Assembly (NCBI RefSeq): GCF_038502225.1
Contig: NC_091303.1
Location: 31,515,914 to 31,579,913, forward strand
From: Cherax quadricarinatus
Lineage: Eukaryota > Arthropoda > Malacostraca > Decapoda > Parastacidae
Direction: 5' to 3'
DNA length: 64,000 bases
Shown: positions 1 to 10,822 of the stretch, one piece after another
How the letters are laid out: each line of letters opens with the position of its first letter
Position numbering within the stretch: the stretch's first letter is position 1
Made by a program: the position numbers and the translations under genes
Notes under the pieces: generated by a model
Databases searched by the model: none
Told to the model about the DNA's origin: nothing
The model's input: only the letters and a program-made list of their open reading frames with translations

Positions 1-267
1 TAAATGGGCAGCGCAGTGTCTCAGCATCAAGCATCTCAATCTCCTTCTTATAGCCACTCAGTACACTAGCTTTTAAAGTCTCCAAGACTATATATTTGTA
101 CAAATTTCTACTTGATTGTGCACCCTATAGTATACAAGATAGAAGTGCAGCAGCATTTGAAAGAGGAAAGAGAGGAAAATGGAAGAAGTACATAAGAAGT
201 TCACAGTAAAAGGGATAGCTGCTGTGTTCGTCTGTATTTACATTCTCAGTCTCTTGTGGCAGCTTCA
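1..267 (+). repeat. Interspersed repeat, left part of a split copy
   Basis: The first ~150 bases resemble 7015-7180, the leader of a pogo-type fragment. The last ~110 bases (AGAGGAAAATGGAAGAAGT through GTGGCAGCTT) recur at 1745-1864 and inverted at 1575-1690. The sequence is cut by a TTAA-flanked element and resumes at 1330. Confidence 0.6.
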
Positions 268-271
268 TTAA

Positions 272-1329
272 CCATTTCAGGGTTACAGCCATACTAATAC
301 GGCTTAGGCGCCAGTGTCCATGACGTACTAGTACGCATAAATTCTAGCGCCTTCAAATCTAGTGAGAGAAAGCTGGTAGGCCTACATGTGAAAGAATGGG
401 TCTATGTCATCAGTGTGTGCAGTATAAAAAAATCCTGCAGCACACAGTGCGTAATGAGAAAAAAAAAAACTTTGACTTTTTGGATTAAAACAGCGACTTT
501 GCACTGTGGTTTCGTATGGTATTTATTGTTGTATTCTAGTTTTCCTGGTCTCATTTTATAGAATGGAAGACATCTTACAGAAATTGAGATGATTTTGACT
601 GGTTTTACAACAAAAATTACCTTGAAATTGAGCTCAAAGTAGCAGAAATGTTCAATTTTTACCAAACTTCAAAAGTAAACAAATCATGCTAAGCATCCAA
701 TACACGTCAACTGGTGAGTCTAATATTCTTTCACAAGTGCGCCGATATTATTTATACAATTTCTACACTAATGCAGTAGTCTACATAACAGTAAATCTTC
801 TATTTTTTGTAAGAATAAAATTTCAAAATGGAAGGTAAAAGAATGTAAGAGGGACGTGGGGACGTGACTAATGAACACCGGAAATGTTATTTTAGTGCCA
901 GGAATGTCTTTCTTGTTTATTCTGGACCCTATTCGGAAATTGGCATCTTTTGAAATTTGTGTGAAATTGGCAAAATTGCTAAATTCTGACCACTTTATTG
1001 GATAGTTGAAATCGGTAAATGGGTGGTTTCATTCGATAAAAAAAATGGAGTTCTAGCGATATAGTTATGATTTTTGTCGACTAGTACACTGGAATTGGCT
1101 GAAAATAGGGCTCAAAGTGCACAAAATCACTGATGCGTAAACATTGTCGAGACTGCCAACTTCGCGAGAGCATAATTCCGCAAGTTTTCCATCAAATTTC
1201 TTACTTTTGGTGTCATTATGACTGGGAAAAGATTCTCTATCTTTTCAAAAGAATTTTTTTTTTTTTTTTTTTTAAATTTGGGGGACCCTGAGAACAAGTC
1301 TCTGAGAAGGCCTGTGGACCCTGAAAGGG
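272..1329 (+). mobile_element. piggyBac-type non-autonomous element, copy A
   Basis: The ends are CCATTTCAGGGT and ACCCTGAAAGGG, flanked on both sides by TTAA (268-271 and 1330-1333). A TTAA duplication with CCC-starting inverted repeats is the hallmark of the piggyBac superfamily. There is no transposase inside; the body is AT-rich and shared with copies at 7413, 34738, 51125, 52893, 54262 and 60893-61937. The neighbouring piggyBac transposase remnant ends in the same terminus (22234-22245), so mobilisation by that family is the natural inference. Confidence 0.85.
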
Positions 1330-1574
1330 TTAAGAAATGATTAAACTCGGTGAACAGGATATCTCGATAGTGATAATAATAATAAAATATAATAAAATAT
1401 AATTAATCACTCTGGGGTGCTTTAAATGTCATACATATTTCGTATAGGTTTGGTAACTGACATTCAGAGTACTCCAGAGCAATTGTTATTTTTACAAGGA
1501 ATAAATCTTTATCTTTATTAATTATTATTATCACCATCAACATACCTTGTTCACCGAGTTGAATTATTTCTTAA
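1330..1574. mobile_element. Foldback MITE, copy 1
   Basis: An inverted repeat of about 90 bp per arm: the left arm runs TTAAGAAAT, AAACTCGGTGAACA, a GATAATAATAA tract and TCTGGGGTGCTTTAAATGTC. The right arm is its reverse complement and ends GTTCACCGAGTT then TTCTTAA. A second copy lies at 6785-6980 and a split copy at 1865-1979 plus 6695-6775. It is non-coding. Confidence 0.75.
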
Positions 1575-1864
1575 TTAAGCTGCCACGAGAGACACAGAAT
1601 GTAAACACAGATGAACACACCAGCTAATCCCTTTGCTGTGAACTTTTGTATTTTTTCCATTTTCTTGTTTTTTTTCCCCTCTTTCAAGTGCTGCTGTGCC
1701 AATAACTCTGTTTTGTACTCTGGGGGTGCACAACAGATGTGCAGCAGCACTTGGAAGAGGAAAAACAAGAGGAAAATGGAAGAAGTTCAAAAGAAGTACA
1801 CAGTAAAAGGATTAGCTGGTGTGTTCGTCTATGTGTTGGCATTTTCTGTCTCCCTTGTGGCAGC
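1575..1864. repeat. Inverted duplication (hairpin) of a ~115-bp repeat
   Basis: The arm at about 1575-1690 is the reverse complement of 1745-1864, so short reading frames appear on both strands, but they are shadows of one non-coding repeat. The spacer is about 50 bp. Confidence 0.7.
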
Positions 1865-1979
1865 TTAAGAAATTATTAAACTCGGTGAACAAGGTATGTC
1901 GATGGCAATAATAATAATAATAATAATCGCACTTTAAATGTCATAAGTATTACGTATAGGTTCGATAGCTGACATTTAA
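1865..1979 (+). mobile_element. Foldback MITE, copy 3, left half
   Basis: The left arm matches copy 1 (AAACTCGGTGAACAAGG). It runs to GCTGACATTTAA, where a TTAA-flanked element is inserted. The right half resumes at 6699 (AGCACCCCAGAGAGATT). Confidence 0.7.
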
Positions 1980-2215
1980 CCCGTAAACGGTCCAAATGTA
2001 TATATATATGTTCACTACCCCAGTGCCCCGAATATTTTGAAAAATAAAAAATAGTTTTTTTTTATGGAAAAAAAAGAGCACATTTTTCTAAGTGTTATAG
2101 GATAAAAAAAAAATTTAGAGTCAGTACTTACCGAGATATGAGGCCGCAAAGTTGGCACTTGGGGATCGCCTGAGGGCAACATGGAGCGCTGCTGCATGCA
2201 AAAGTGTTGCCGATA

Positions 2216-2420
2216 TACCTTTTTTCTATTTTTCATATTTTTTTTTTTCAACAAGTCGGCCGTCTCCCACCGAGGCAGGGTGACCCAAAAAAGAAAGAAA
2301 ATCCCCAAAAAGAAAATACTTTCATCATTATTCAACACTTTCACCACACTCACACATTATCACTGTTTTTGCAGGGGTGCTCAGAATACAACAGTTTAGA
2401 AGCATACATATATTTTTCAT
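2216..2420 (-). mobile_element. RTE-like LINE 3'-tail fragment
   Basis: The sequence CAACAAGTCGGCCGTCTCCC, followed by the conserved LINE tail, is the reverse complement of the tail at 17795-17845. The poly-T at the left is the poly-A end of a minus-strand insertion. Confidence 0.7.
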
Positions 2421-2589
2421 ATTATTTTATATAATTGTCATGTTCTGATAATTACAATTTATAGTAGTTCTTGTCATTTCATGACCAATCTTAGTACGTA
2501 TTAGCTACTGAAATTGTACTCACATTGTCACAAACACACTGACACCTGCCTTGGCCATTTGGAATATAAACAAAGTATTTATAGGTCTT

Positions 2590-3018
2590 AGCAAGGAGGA
2601 GGAGGAGGAGGAGGACGACGACGATGACAAGGAGGACGATGACGAGGAGGAGGATGAGGACGAGGAGGAGGATGAGGAGGAGGAGGGCGAGGAGGAGGAC
2701 GAGGAGGAGGAGGAGGAGGGCGAGGAGGAGGAGGAGGAGGGCGAGGAGGAGGAGGAGGGCGAGGAGGAGGAGGAGGGTGAGGAGGAGGAGGGCAAGGAGG
2801 AGGAGGAGGAGGAGGGCAAGGAGGAGGAGGAGAGCGAGGAGGAGGAGGAGAGCGAGGAGGAGGAGGAGGGTGAGGAGGAGGAGGAGGGCGAGGAGGAGGA
2901 CGACAAGGAGGAGGAGGACGAGGACGAGGAGGAGGAGGACGAGGACGAGGAGGATGAGGAGGAGGAGGACAACGAGGTGGAGGAAGATGAGGAGGACGAG
3001 GACAACGACGACTCATGA
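2590..3018 (+). repeat. GAG/GAC-rich purine tract
   Basis: About 430 bp of degenerate GAG, GAC, GAT and GGC triplets. The period of three keeps all frames open (poly-Glu/Asp, poly-Arg, poly-Ser or Pro), so the frames carry no coding evidence. The long purine strand could form triplex or slipped structures. Confidence 0.85.
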
Positions 3019-3357
3019 AAAACAAAGTCCACCCCTGACAGTGACAAGATAAGATGAGATAACATCTGATAAGAGCTGATGTTTGATGGTCATACACGAG
3101 GGTGGGGGAGGGTGCGGCTGATGAGAAAAAATTACAGGTGACACTTGATGAGCATCTTTGTTTTTGCTGGTACACAAACATGTCTGCATTTGTCTGTCTG
3201 TCAAGCTCTCTGTCTATCCCTCTAGCTCTCTGTCTCAGAGAGAACCGTAAGACTGCATCATCACCTTTACTCACATCTTCAAGCAGAGCATAGCACTTTG
3301 TCTGGATTTTTTGGGTTATCCTAGGTAATTTACACTATGTATAAGTGTATTTGTGTA

Positions 3358-3485
3358 CCTGTGAGACAGAGATAGACAGAGACAGATAGACAGAGATAGA
3401 CAGGGACAGACAGAAACAGATAGATAGAGACAAAGACAAAAACAGAGATATAGACAGAGATAGACATAGATACAGACAGACAAAC
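3358..3485 (+). repeat. GACA/GATA microsatellite
   Basis: Interrupted GACAGA, GATAGA and AGACAG tetranucleotide repeats. Confidence 0.85.
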
Positions 3486-3489
3486 GGAG

Positions 3490-3625
3490 ATAGAGCCAGG
3501 CTGCCAGCAGCCGGCCAACCACACAGCTGGCCACCATGCAGCTGGCCAGCCAGCTAGCCAGCCAATCAGTCAGCCAATCATCCAGCCAGGCAGCCAACCT
3601 GCCAACCTACCAGCCAGCCAGAATT
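3490..3625 (+). repeat. CAGC/CAAC tetranucleotide repeat
   Basis: Degenerate CCAGCCAGCCAACC and related repeats lie directly after the GACA block. About 160 bp of unremarkable sequence separates it from the LINE 5' UTR. Confidence 0.8.
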
Positions 3626-3786
3626 GTTTCTCTTGACTTAGGGCATAGATTATAAGACATTCTGATAGGGTGTTGCACAATTATTGCACGTGGGTTATTA
3701 TGGAGTTTTTTTTTATATTTCCTCGACCACTTATGGCCACATTCACCTCAAAGCCAAAATCACTTTCCTCTTAAAATGGGAGTGTT

Positions 3787-6445
3787 AATGTCTGTCTCAT
3801 AAACACGCTAGATAACAGGGATATCTTGCTACTCCTACTTACACTTTGGTCACAGACACGCACATGCATATATATATACATACATCTAGGTTTTTCTCCT
3901 TTTTCTAAATAGCTCTTGTTCTTCTTTATTTCTTCTATTGTCCATGGGGAAGTGGAAAAGAATCTTTCCTCCGTAAGCCATGCGTGTCGTATGAGGCGAG
4001 TAAAATGCCGGGAGCAATGGGCTGGTAACCCCTTCTCCTGTAGACATTTACTAAAAAAGAGAAGAAGAAAAACTTAATAAAACTGGGGTGCTTGAATGTG
4101 CGTGGATGTAGTGTGGATGACAAGAAACAGATGATTGCTGATGTTATGAATGAAAAGAAGTTGGATGTCCTGGCCCTAAGCTAAACAAAGCTGAAGGGGG
4201 TAGGGGAGTTTTGGTGGGGGGAAATAAATGGGATTAAATCTGGAGTATCTGAGAGAGTTAGAGCAAAGGAAGGGGTAGCAGTAATGTTGAAGGATCAGTT
4301 ATGGAAGGAGAAAAGAGAATATGAATGTGTAAATTCAAGAATTATGTGGATTAAAGTAAAGGTTGGATGCAAAAAGTGGGTCATAATAAGCATGTATGCA
4401 CCTGGAGAAGAGAGGAATGTAGAGGAGAGAGAGAGATTTTGGGAGATGTTAAGTGAATGTATAGGAGCCTTTGAACCAAGTGAGAGAGTAATTGTGGTAG
4501 GGGACCTGAATGCTAAAGTAGGAGAAACTTTTAGAGAGGGTGTGGTAGGTAAGTTTGGGGTGCCAGGTGTAAATGATAATGGGAGCCCTTTGATTGAACT
4601 TTGTATAGAAAAGGGTTTAGTTATAGGTAATACATATTTTAAGAAAAAGAGGATAAATAAGTATACAAGATATGATGTAGGGCAAAATGACAGTAGTTTG
4701 TTGGATTATGTATTGGTAGATAAAAGACTGTTGAGTAGACTTCAGGATGTACATGTTTATAGAGGGGCCACAGATATATCAGATCACTTTCTAGTTGTAG
4801 CTACACTGAGAGTAAAAGGTAGATGGGGTACAAGGAGAATAGAAGCATCAGGGAAGAGAGAGGTGAAGGTTTATAAACTAAAAGAGGAGGCAGTTAGGGT
4901 AAGATATAAACAGCTATTGGAGGATAGATGGGCTAGTGAGAGCATAGGCAATGGGGTCAAAGAGGTATAGGGTAGGTTTAAAAATGAAATGTTAGAGTGT
5001 TCAGCAGAAGTTTGTGGTTACAGGAAAATGGGTGCGGGAGGAAAGAGGAGCGATTGGTGGAATGATGATGTAAAGAGAGTAGTAAGGGAAAAAAAGTTAG
5101 CATATTTATGGATTTGGAAAAGGCGTATGACAGGGTGGATAGGGGGGCAATGTGGCAGATGTTGCAGGTGTATGGTATAGGAGGTAGGTTACTGAAAGCA
5201 GTGAAAAGTTTTTACGAGGATAGTGAGGCTCAAATTAGAGTATGTAGGAAAGAGGGAAATTATTTCCCAGTAAAAGTAGGCCTTAGACAAGGATGTGTGA
5301 TGTCACCGTGGTTGTTTAATATATTTATAGATGGGGTTGTAAGAGAAGTAAATGTGAGGGTCTTGGCAAGAGGCGTGGAGTTAAAAGATAAAGAATCACA
5401 CACACAGTGGGAGTTGTCACAGTTGCTCTTTGCTGATGACACTGTGCTCTTGGAAGATTCTGAAGAGAAGTTGCAGAGATTGGTGGATGAATTTGGTAGG
5501 GTATGCAAAAGAAGAAAAATGAAAGTGAATACAGGAAAGAGGATAACAAAAAGATTAGGTGATGAAAGATTGGATATCAGATTGGAGGGAGAGAGTATGG
5601 AGGAGGTGAATGTATTCAGATATTTGGGAGTGGACGTGTCAGCGGATGGGTCTATGAAAGATGAGGTGAATCATAGAATTGATGAGGGGAAAAGGGTGAG
5701 TGGTGCACTTAGGAGTCTGTGGAGACAAAGAACTTTGTCCTTGGAGGCAAAGAGGGGAATGTATGAGAGTATAGTTTTACCAACGCTCTTATATGGGTGT
5801 GAAGCATAGGTGATGAATGTTGCAGCGAGGAGAAGGCTGGAGGCAGTGGAAATGTCATGTCTGAGGGCAATGTGTGGTGTGAATATAATGCAGAGAATTC
5901 GTAGTTTGGAAGTTAGGAGGAGGTGCGGTATTACCAAAACTGTTGTCCAGAGGGCTGAGGAAGGGTTGTTGAGGTGGTTCGGACATGTAGAGAGAATGGA
6001 GCGAAACAGAATGACTTCAAGAGTGTATCAGTCGGTAGTGGAAGGAAGGCGGGATAGGGGTCGGCCTAGGAAAGGTTGGAGGGTGGGGGTAAAGGAAGTT
6101 TTATGTGCGAGGGGCTTGGACTTCCAGCAGGCATGTGTGAGCGTGTTTGATAGGAGTGAATGGAGACAAATGGTTTTTAATACTTGACGTGCTGTTGGAG
6201 TGTGAGCAAAGTAACATTTATGAAGGGGTTCAGGGAAACCGGCAGGCCGGACTTGAGCCCTGGAGATGGGAAGTACAGTGCCTGCACTCTGAAGGAGGGG
6301 TGTTAATGTTGCAGTTTAAAAACTAGTGTAAAGCACCCTTCTGGCAAGACAGTGATGGAGTGAATGATAGTGAAAGTTTTTCTTTTTCGGGCCACCCTGC
6401 CTTGGTGGGAATCGGCCAGTGTGATAATAAAAAATAAAAAAAAAT
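3787..6445 (+). mobile_element. RTE-like non-LTR retrotransposon, copy 1
   Basis: The order is 5' UTR (3787-4082, homologous to 31538-32006 on the other strand), an endonuclease/RT reading frame (4083-6187), a 3' UTR and a tail ending CCACCCTGCCTTGGTGGGAATCGG, then ATAATAAAAAATAAAAAAAA. The 5' UTR is truncated relative to other copies. An internal deletion near 5100 removes the segment between endonuclease and RT. Confidence 0.85.
4083..6187 (+). pseudogene. RTE-like ORF2: AP endonuclease plus reverse transcriptase, broken
   Basis: The N-terminal part is an exonuclease-endonuclease-phosphatase fold: LNVRG, LDVLALS, GDLNAKVG, LLDYVLVD and DISDHF are visible, and this domain nicks target DNA. 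The second part is a reverse transcriptase with DLEKAYDRVDR, LRQGCVMSP, the catalytic FADDT and a C-terminal LLRWFGHVERM/GRPRKGW region typical of RTE-type elements. Damage: an in-frame TAA at 4182-4184 falls where the catalytic Glu of the LS-E-T motif should be. A TAG lies at 4968 and another at 5807, both replacing Trp when compared with the minus-strand copy or the reading context. A deletion near 5100 removes the linker and early RT motifs and shifts frame. It cannot make a functional protein. The clade call (RTE rather than another endonuclease-bearing clade) is likely but not proven. Confidence 0.85.
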
Positions 6446-6694
6446 CAGTGAATCCCAAGTGTTTGCTGCGCTCTTTGCTCTAGCTGGCGCTCATTTGAAC
6501 TGGTGCTCCCACAAGGTACTAAGTGGTCCCAGATTTTTTTAATACCACGCACACTGAGTGTTATGACCCATTCTATGCTGACAAGGCAACTCGGGCCAAT
6601 CGTGCCAAATTTGAAGGCAGGAAAAATAAAACGTATATATACGTTTGGGGCACTAGCGGTAAAAAGGTATATATAAGTTTGGACCGTTTACGGG
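6446..6694 (+). mobile_element. Right part of TTAA element H
   Basis: This resumes element H after the LINE poly-A. The short reading frame here (FEGRKNKTYIYVWG) is not conserved evidence for a gene. TATATACG repeats near the end mirror those at the left end. Confidence 0.6.
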
Positions 6695-6698
6695 TTAA

Positions 6699-6775
6699 AG
6701 CACCCCAGAGAGATTATTATTAATTATTATTATTAATACATTATTATTATTACATTCTCTGTGTCTCATGAATTT
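6699..6775 (+). mobile_element. Foldback MITE, copy 3, right half
   Basis: AGCACCCCAGAGAGATT followed by an ATT-rich tract matches the right arm of the foldback family and completes the half at 1865-1979. Confidence 0.65.
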
Positions 6776-6784
6776 GAATTTGAG

Positions 6785-6916
6785 TTAAATTCGGTGAACA
6801 AGGTATGTGGATGGTAATAATAATAATAATACGTAATAATAATAACAATCACTCTGGAGTGGTTTAAACATCAGCTACCAAACGTATGACATTTAAACTG
6901 CTCCAGAGCGATTACG

Positions 6917-6960
<44 letters not shown>

Positions 6961-6980
6961 GTCATGTTCAGTGAGTTTAA
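6785..6980. mobile_element. Foldback MITE, copy 2
   Basis: The left end TTAAATTCGGTGAACAAGG and right end TTCAGTGAGTTTAA are inverted. Inner arms AATCACTCTGGAGTGG and ACTGCTCCAGAGCGATT pair, with (AAT)n and (ATT)n tracts on either side. Confidence 0.75.
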
Positions 6981-7014
6981 TCATTCAGGTTCTCCCACTA
7001 ATTTGTTCTATGCC

Positions 7015-7400
7015 ATATGAGAACTTGGGTCATGGAAACAGGCAGCGCGTCATCTCAGCGTTAAGTATCTCAGTCTCCTTCCTACAGCCACTCAGTACAT
7101 TAGCTTTCACTGTCTCCAAGACTACATAATTGTACAAATTTGCACTTTATTGTGCATCTCATAGTACAAGATGTTGGCAAAAAGGAAGATCTTGACTTCA
7201 CCTGAAGGAAGCACCAAGAAAATGAAGAATATAAACGAGTATGAAGCTGGTAAGAAAGTGCAAGTGATAGCCGATGACTTGAAGCTGGCGCAGTCTACCA
7301 TTTCCACTTTCTTGAAGGTTGAAGATAGAGTGAAAGAGGCAGAGAAAGCATAAACAGGATTTCTAGCCATAATAACTAGGCAGCGGAAGCATGATTAAGT
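7015..7400 (+). pseudogene. Pogo/Tigger-type transposase N-terminus, isolated fragment
   Basis: A 60-residue frame from ATG 7171 to 7353 begins MLAKRKILTSPEG and continues NINEYEAGKKVQVIADDLKL, then STISTFLK. This is the pattern of the first helix-turn-helix of CENP-B/pogo transposases (basic start, E-G-K, IA-D, STIS-FLK). A full transposase would be 450-600 residues; nothing downstream continues it, so this is a truncated remnant. The upstream ~150 bp is shared with positions 1-150. Confidence 0.65.
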
Positions 7401-7412
7401 CGCCCAAATTAA

Positions 7413-8486
7413 CCGTTTCAGGGTCCAGAGGCCAAATTTCAAAGTGCGCACCAGGGTCCAAGAATTTTCAAAAAATAATTTTGTTATTTTTTCTTATGAA
7501 ATAGTAGAGAATCTTTTTCTGAAGGTAATAAAACAAAAAGTACGATATTTTTTGGAAAATTGACGAAATTATGCTCTCATGAATTTTGATGTGTCAGCGA
7601 TATTTATGCATCGGCGATTTTGCCGACTTTGACTCCCATTTTAGGCCAATTACAGTATTCCAGTCAACCAGATTCTTAGCTATTTCACTATTATTACCTC
7701 TGTTCTATCGATTGAGCACAAGAAATTGCCAACTCAACTGTTTCAATTGCGAAATAAAGTGATTGGAAATTGGTAATTTGGCCAATTTAGTGCAAAGTTC
7801 AAAATATTCCAATTTCAAAATAGGGTCCAGAATAAACAAGGCAGACATTCCTGGCACTAAACTAGCATTTTCTCTGTTCATTAGTTACATTTTCAGGCTT
7901 TACAAATGAATTCCACTTTAATTTTTAATTCACATAATGATTTTTTATTCAAACCAAAAAATAAAAGATTTACTCTCATGCAATATTGTAATAATTGTAT
8001 AAATAATATCAGCACATTTGTGAACATATATTAGACCCACCAGCTGGCATGTATTAGACGTGTGAGGTCATTTGTTTACTCTTGAACATCGGCAAAAATT
8101 TAACATTTCTGCTACTTTGAGCTCAGTTTCAAGCCATTTTCAGTACTAAAACCAATCAAAATCATCTCTATTTCTGTAATGTATCTTCCATTCTATCAAA
8201 TGAGACCAAGAAATTGCAAATACAACTATAAAAAACATATGAAAAAACACTGCAAAGTCGCTGTTCTAATCGAAAATTATGGTCTCGAGTTTTTTCTCTA
8301 ATTATACTCTGTGTTCTGCAGGATTTGTTTTATGTGATGCACACATACCACATAGATGTATTCCCTCATATCTAGGCCCAAATTTACCACTCACAGCTTA
8401 TCAGAGTGAGCTGAGCTCATGGCGTAGATCTACGGTTTGGACCCTGAACGTAAAGCCGTAGATCTATATCACAGACCCTGAAAGGG
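7413..8486 (-). mobile_element. piggyBac-type non-autonomous element, copy B
   Basis: The ends are CCGTTTCAGGGTCC and GACCCTGAAAGGG with TTAA at 7409-7412 and 8487-8490. It is in the opposite orientation to copy E (52893). An empty-site-like paralogue lies downstream at 8735-8765 (GCCCAAATTAATAAAAACTG), which reproduces the flanks joined by a single TTAA. Confidence 0.85.
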
Positions 8487-9084
8487 TTAATAAAAACTGA
8501 CATATGTGGAGAGGTACTGAAGGGTGTGCCGGGCTATATGAGAGAGAGGGAGAAGGCGCGAATAGTGTGTCTCAGTAACTCATGCTTCACCTTGACGTAC
8601 AGACGTGTAAGCTCACGGCACTATAAAATATTGTATAATTGCACTATTACTATCAATAAAGGTTATCTACCTATCATATTTATTCCAGAGTAATATTAGG
8701 TATAACATAAATAATGTAGACGCATGATAAAGATGCCCAAATTAATAAAAACTGACATTATAGAGAGAGATATTGAAGGGTGGAGAGTGAGGAGGGATTA
8801 AAAAAAAAAAGTGGCCACAATCATTACAGAAAACGTTATGCACCTGAAGAGTAACTATAGAAGATCGCTTTTACCCTATGCAAAGACTGAAAAAAGTGTG
8901 ATTTTCTCAAAAAAAAAAAAAATTCCCAAGTAATCAGCTATGAACCCATTTCCTGGAATATTCTCGGAAGTAAGTCATTGACCTATTTCATGTTGTATTA
9001 CAGTTAGTAATAAACAGATTGAAAGGAATTTCCCAGCAAACATAAAACCGAATGTCTTAATTTTGGGTGGTGACACTTTTGAAT
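8487..9084. other. Unassigned spacer with a local duplication
   Basis: The stretch TTAATAAAAACTGACAT with GAAGGGTG downstream occurs at 8487 and again at 8746, so this spacer holds a partial tandem duplication. I see no gene. Short poly-A tracts occur at 8800 and 8910. Confidence 0.5.
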
Positions 9085-9480
9085 AGTCAGTAAGGGGCGA
9101 TTCCTTGATTAGCGACGAATTCATTTACCGAAGGGGTCTTAGGCCCTTAAGTCTGTTGTTAAGTGAGGAGAGGTTGTGCATTATTTAGGTATGAATACTG
9201 GTCAGAGAGCCCATAGTAAGTCCGAGGCGTCGGTAAATGAGTACATCATTAAGTGAGGAGAGGCTGTACTGAATCACTTTCTCATGTAGAGTAGGGCCCC
9301 GCTTTACAGCGTTTTGCCTTACGGCATTCTGCTAATACAGGCATTTCAAATTATGACCAAAAATACCTATGTGGCTCCCCCACCTGACTTTCTAATACGG
9401 TCACTGTGGGCCACCCGGTTTGTTTACATTCTCCATGAGCACGACTCTCCATTATGTCTGGAAGCTTTCCAAAATTTCAA
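9085..9480. mobile_element. Remnants of two Tc1/mariner-type MITEs
   Basis: 9085-9290 contains repeated TTAAGTGAGGAGAGG motifs. 9292-9480 starts GGGCCCCGCTTTACAGCG and contains TTTCTAATACGGTCACTGTG, whose reverse complement recurs at 36360-36470. Ends are incomplete. Confidence 0.45.
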
Positions 9481-9505
9481 GTGTTTTAAAGTTATTTCAT
9501 ATATA

Positions 9506-10637
9506 CAGTGTGCCCCTGGATTACAAAATTAATCTGTTCCAGAGAGAGTGACTTATTCCAAATTAATTTTCCCCATAAGAAATATTGGAAATCCAATTAA
9601 TCTGTTTCATACACCCAAAAGTATTAAAAAATTGTTTTCTACATGAAATATACATTTACCTACACTGAAAACAATGATACATGAAGAATAAAATAATAAT
9701 AACATCACACTTACCTTTATTGAAGACATGGTGATGTATGGAAGACTGGAGGAGGGGAGAGGATGGAGGAGTTTACAATTGTTTGGAAGGGGAATCTCAC
9801 TCTGTAAAGACTTCAGGTACCAAGTCCTTATCCTGGGTTACTTCACTCCTTTGTTTTTTAATTCCACTAGGACTGGCTTGAGAGTCACTGGACCCCTGTC
9901 GCTCGAAAAAGTGTTCCAGAGAGGTCTGTTTCTGGCGTATGTTAGAAATTGTGTTGAGAGACAGGACAAGATAGTTCTTCAATATGACACTAATATCAGC
10001 TCTATGATTTATTTATCTAGCACAATTCATCTAATATGACATAATAAAGAATATTAATAACATAGAAGCATGATATATACTCTAGAAAGAATAAAATCTG
10101 GCATTAAGAATGTCACGAGTGGTGGTGGTGTGTTTGTTGTTGGGTGTATAAGGGCCACTGAAAGATAAGCCTTACATGGTGGTGATGGCGGCAGCAGAGG
10201 TGGCGGTGTTAGTCAGTAGCCCTATATACCTCCAACAACAATGGAGGACTCAGTTTCGTGCTGTCCTTTTTCTTTCAATTAATCGCTTAACTTACTTGTT
10301 TCACTGTTAATGCTACATTTTATTGTTGGCTGGTGCTCTAGCCTTTATAGACTCCTGCTGCTTTAGTGTCTTACATATTGCAGAAGCACTGAAAAAGGCA
10401 CATTCTCCCCTTTCTCTCAGCCCTTTACGAAAGGGCTGGCTGGCACTAGAAGCTTATCTTTGGGGCCATGGTGGCTTATTTAGCAGTTACAAGCACTAAA
10501 AAGAATGGAATAATACAAAATGTATTATATGAATGCGTGGGATCGTCCTCACTGGCTGGTAAACAATGACACACTGGCTGTACATGGAGTGTCGGATATT
10601 ACTTATTCTGATGACGTCTTAATCTGGGGGTCCACTG
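9506..10637 (-). mobile_element. Tigger-type element, internally deleted
   Basis: It begins CAGTGTGCCCCTGGATTAC and ends GGGGGTCCACTG, flanked by TA on both sides, as in pogo/Tigger transposition. The C-terminal transposase region lies at 9797-9982 (minus). A relic of the N-terminal start (GGCACTAGAAGCTTATC through GGGGCCATGGTGGC) lies at 10448-10475. The DDE core is missing. A TGGTGGTGGC-type simple repeat sits near 10110-10210. Confidence 0.75.
9797..9982 (-). pseudogene. Tigger transposase C-terminal relic
   Basis: The frame contains RQGSSDSQ, SGIKKQRSEVT and KDLVPEV, which align with the C-terminal tails of the copies at 16608-16874 and 58839-59342. No catalytic residue is retained. Confidence 0.65.
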
Positions 10638-10754
10638 TACTCTGATAATTATACTTATGTGTACCTATTCCTAAATAAACTTACACATTGTGCTGGCATG
10701 CAGGTACACGTTAAAATCACTTTAAAGTGCCTTACTAGTCTTGAAGACCCCATA

Positions 10755-10822
10755 TTAATGATGATAATAACCCACAATAATAATCACTCTGAGGTGCATT
10801 AAATGTCGTATATTACGTAATA
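10755..10822 (+). mobile_element. Foldback MITE fragment
   Basis: AATCACTCTGAGGTGCATTAAATGTC matches the inner arm of the foldback family. It is cut at TA 10821-10822 by the Tigger element that follows. Confidence 0.55.

Larger units (their letters stand above)
1980..6694. mobile_element. TTAA-flanked element H, split by LINE-containing DNA
   Basis: The termini are CCCGTAAACGGTCCAAA at 1980 and TTTGGACCGTTTACGGG ending at 6694, a perfect inverted repeat, with TTAA outside both (1976-1979 and 6695-6698). Only ~235 bp at the left and ~240 bp at the right belong to the element. The middle (about 2216-6450) is LINE and simple-repeat DNA inserted later. A second right end of this family lies at 13165-13220. 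The structure points to a piggyBac-like non-autonomous family distinct from copies A-G. Confidence 0.75.

Noticed and set aside
2551..3018. 155-codon acidic (Glu/Asp) open frame
   Set aside because: It coincides with a triplet-period purine repeat that is open in several frames on both strands; no independent coding signal.
2520..3274. Minus-strand Ser-rich and Pro-rich frames over the GAG tract
   Set aside because: Shadow translations of the same simple repeat.
9125..9260. Origin- or promoter-like direct repeats (TTAAGTGAGGAGAGG)
   Set aside because: They look like the inner terminal repeats of a degraded MITE rather than regulatory sites.
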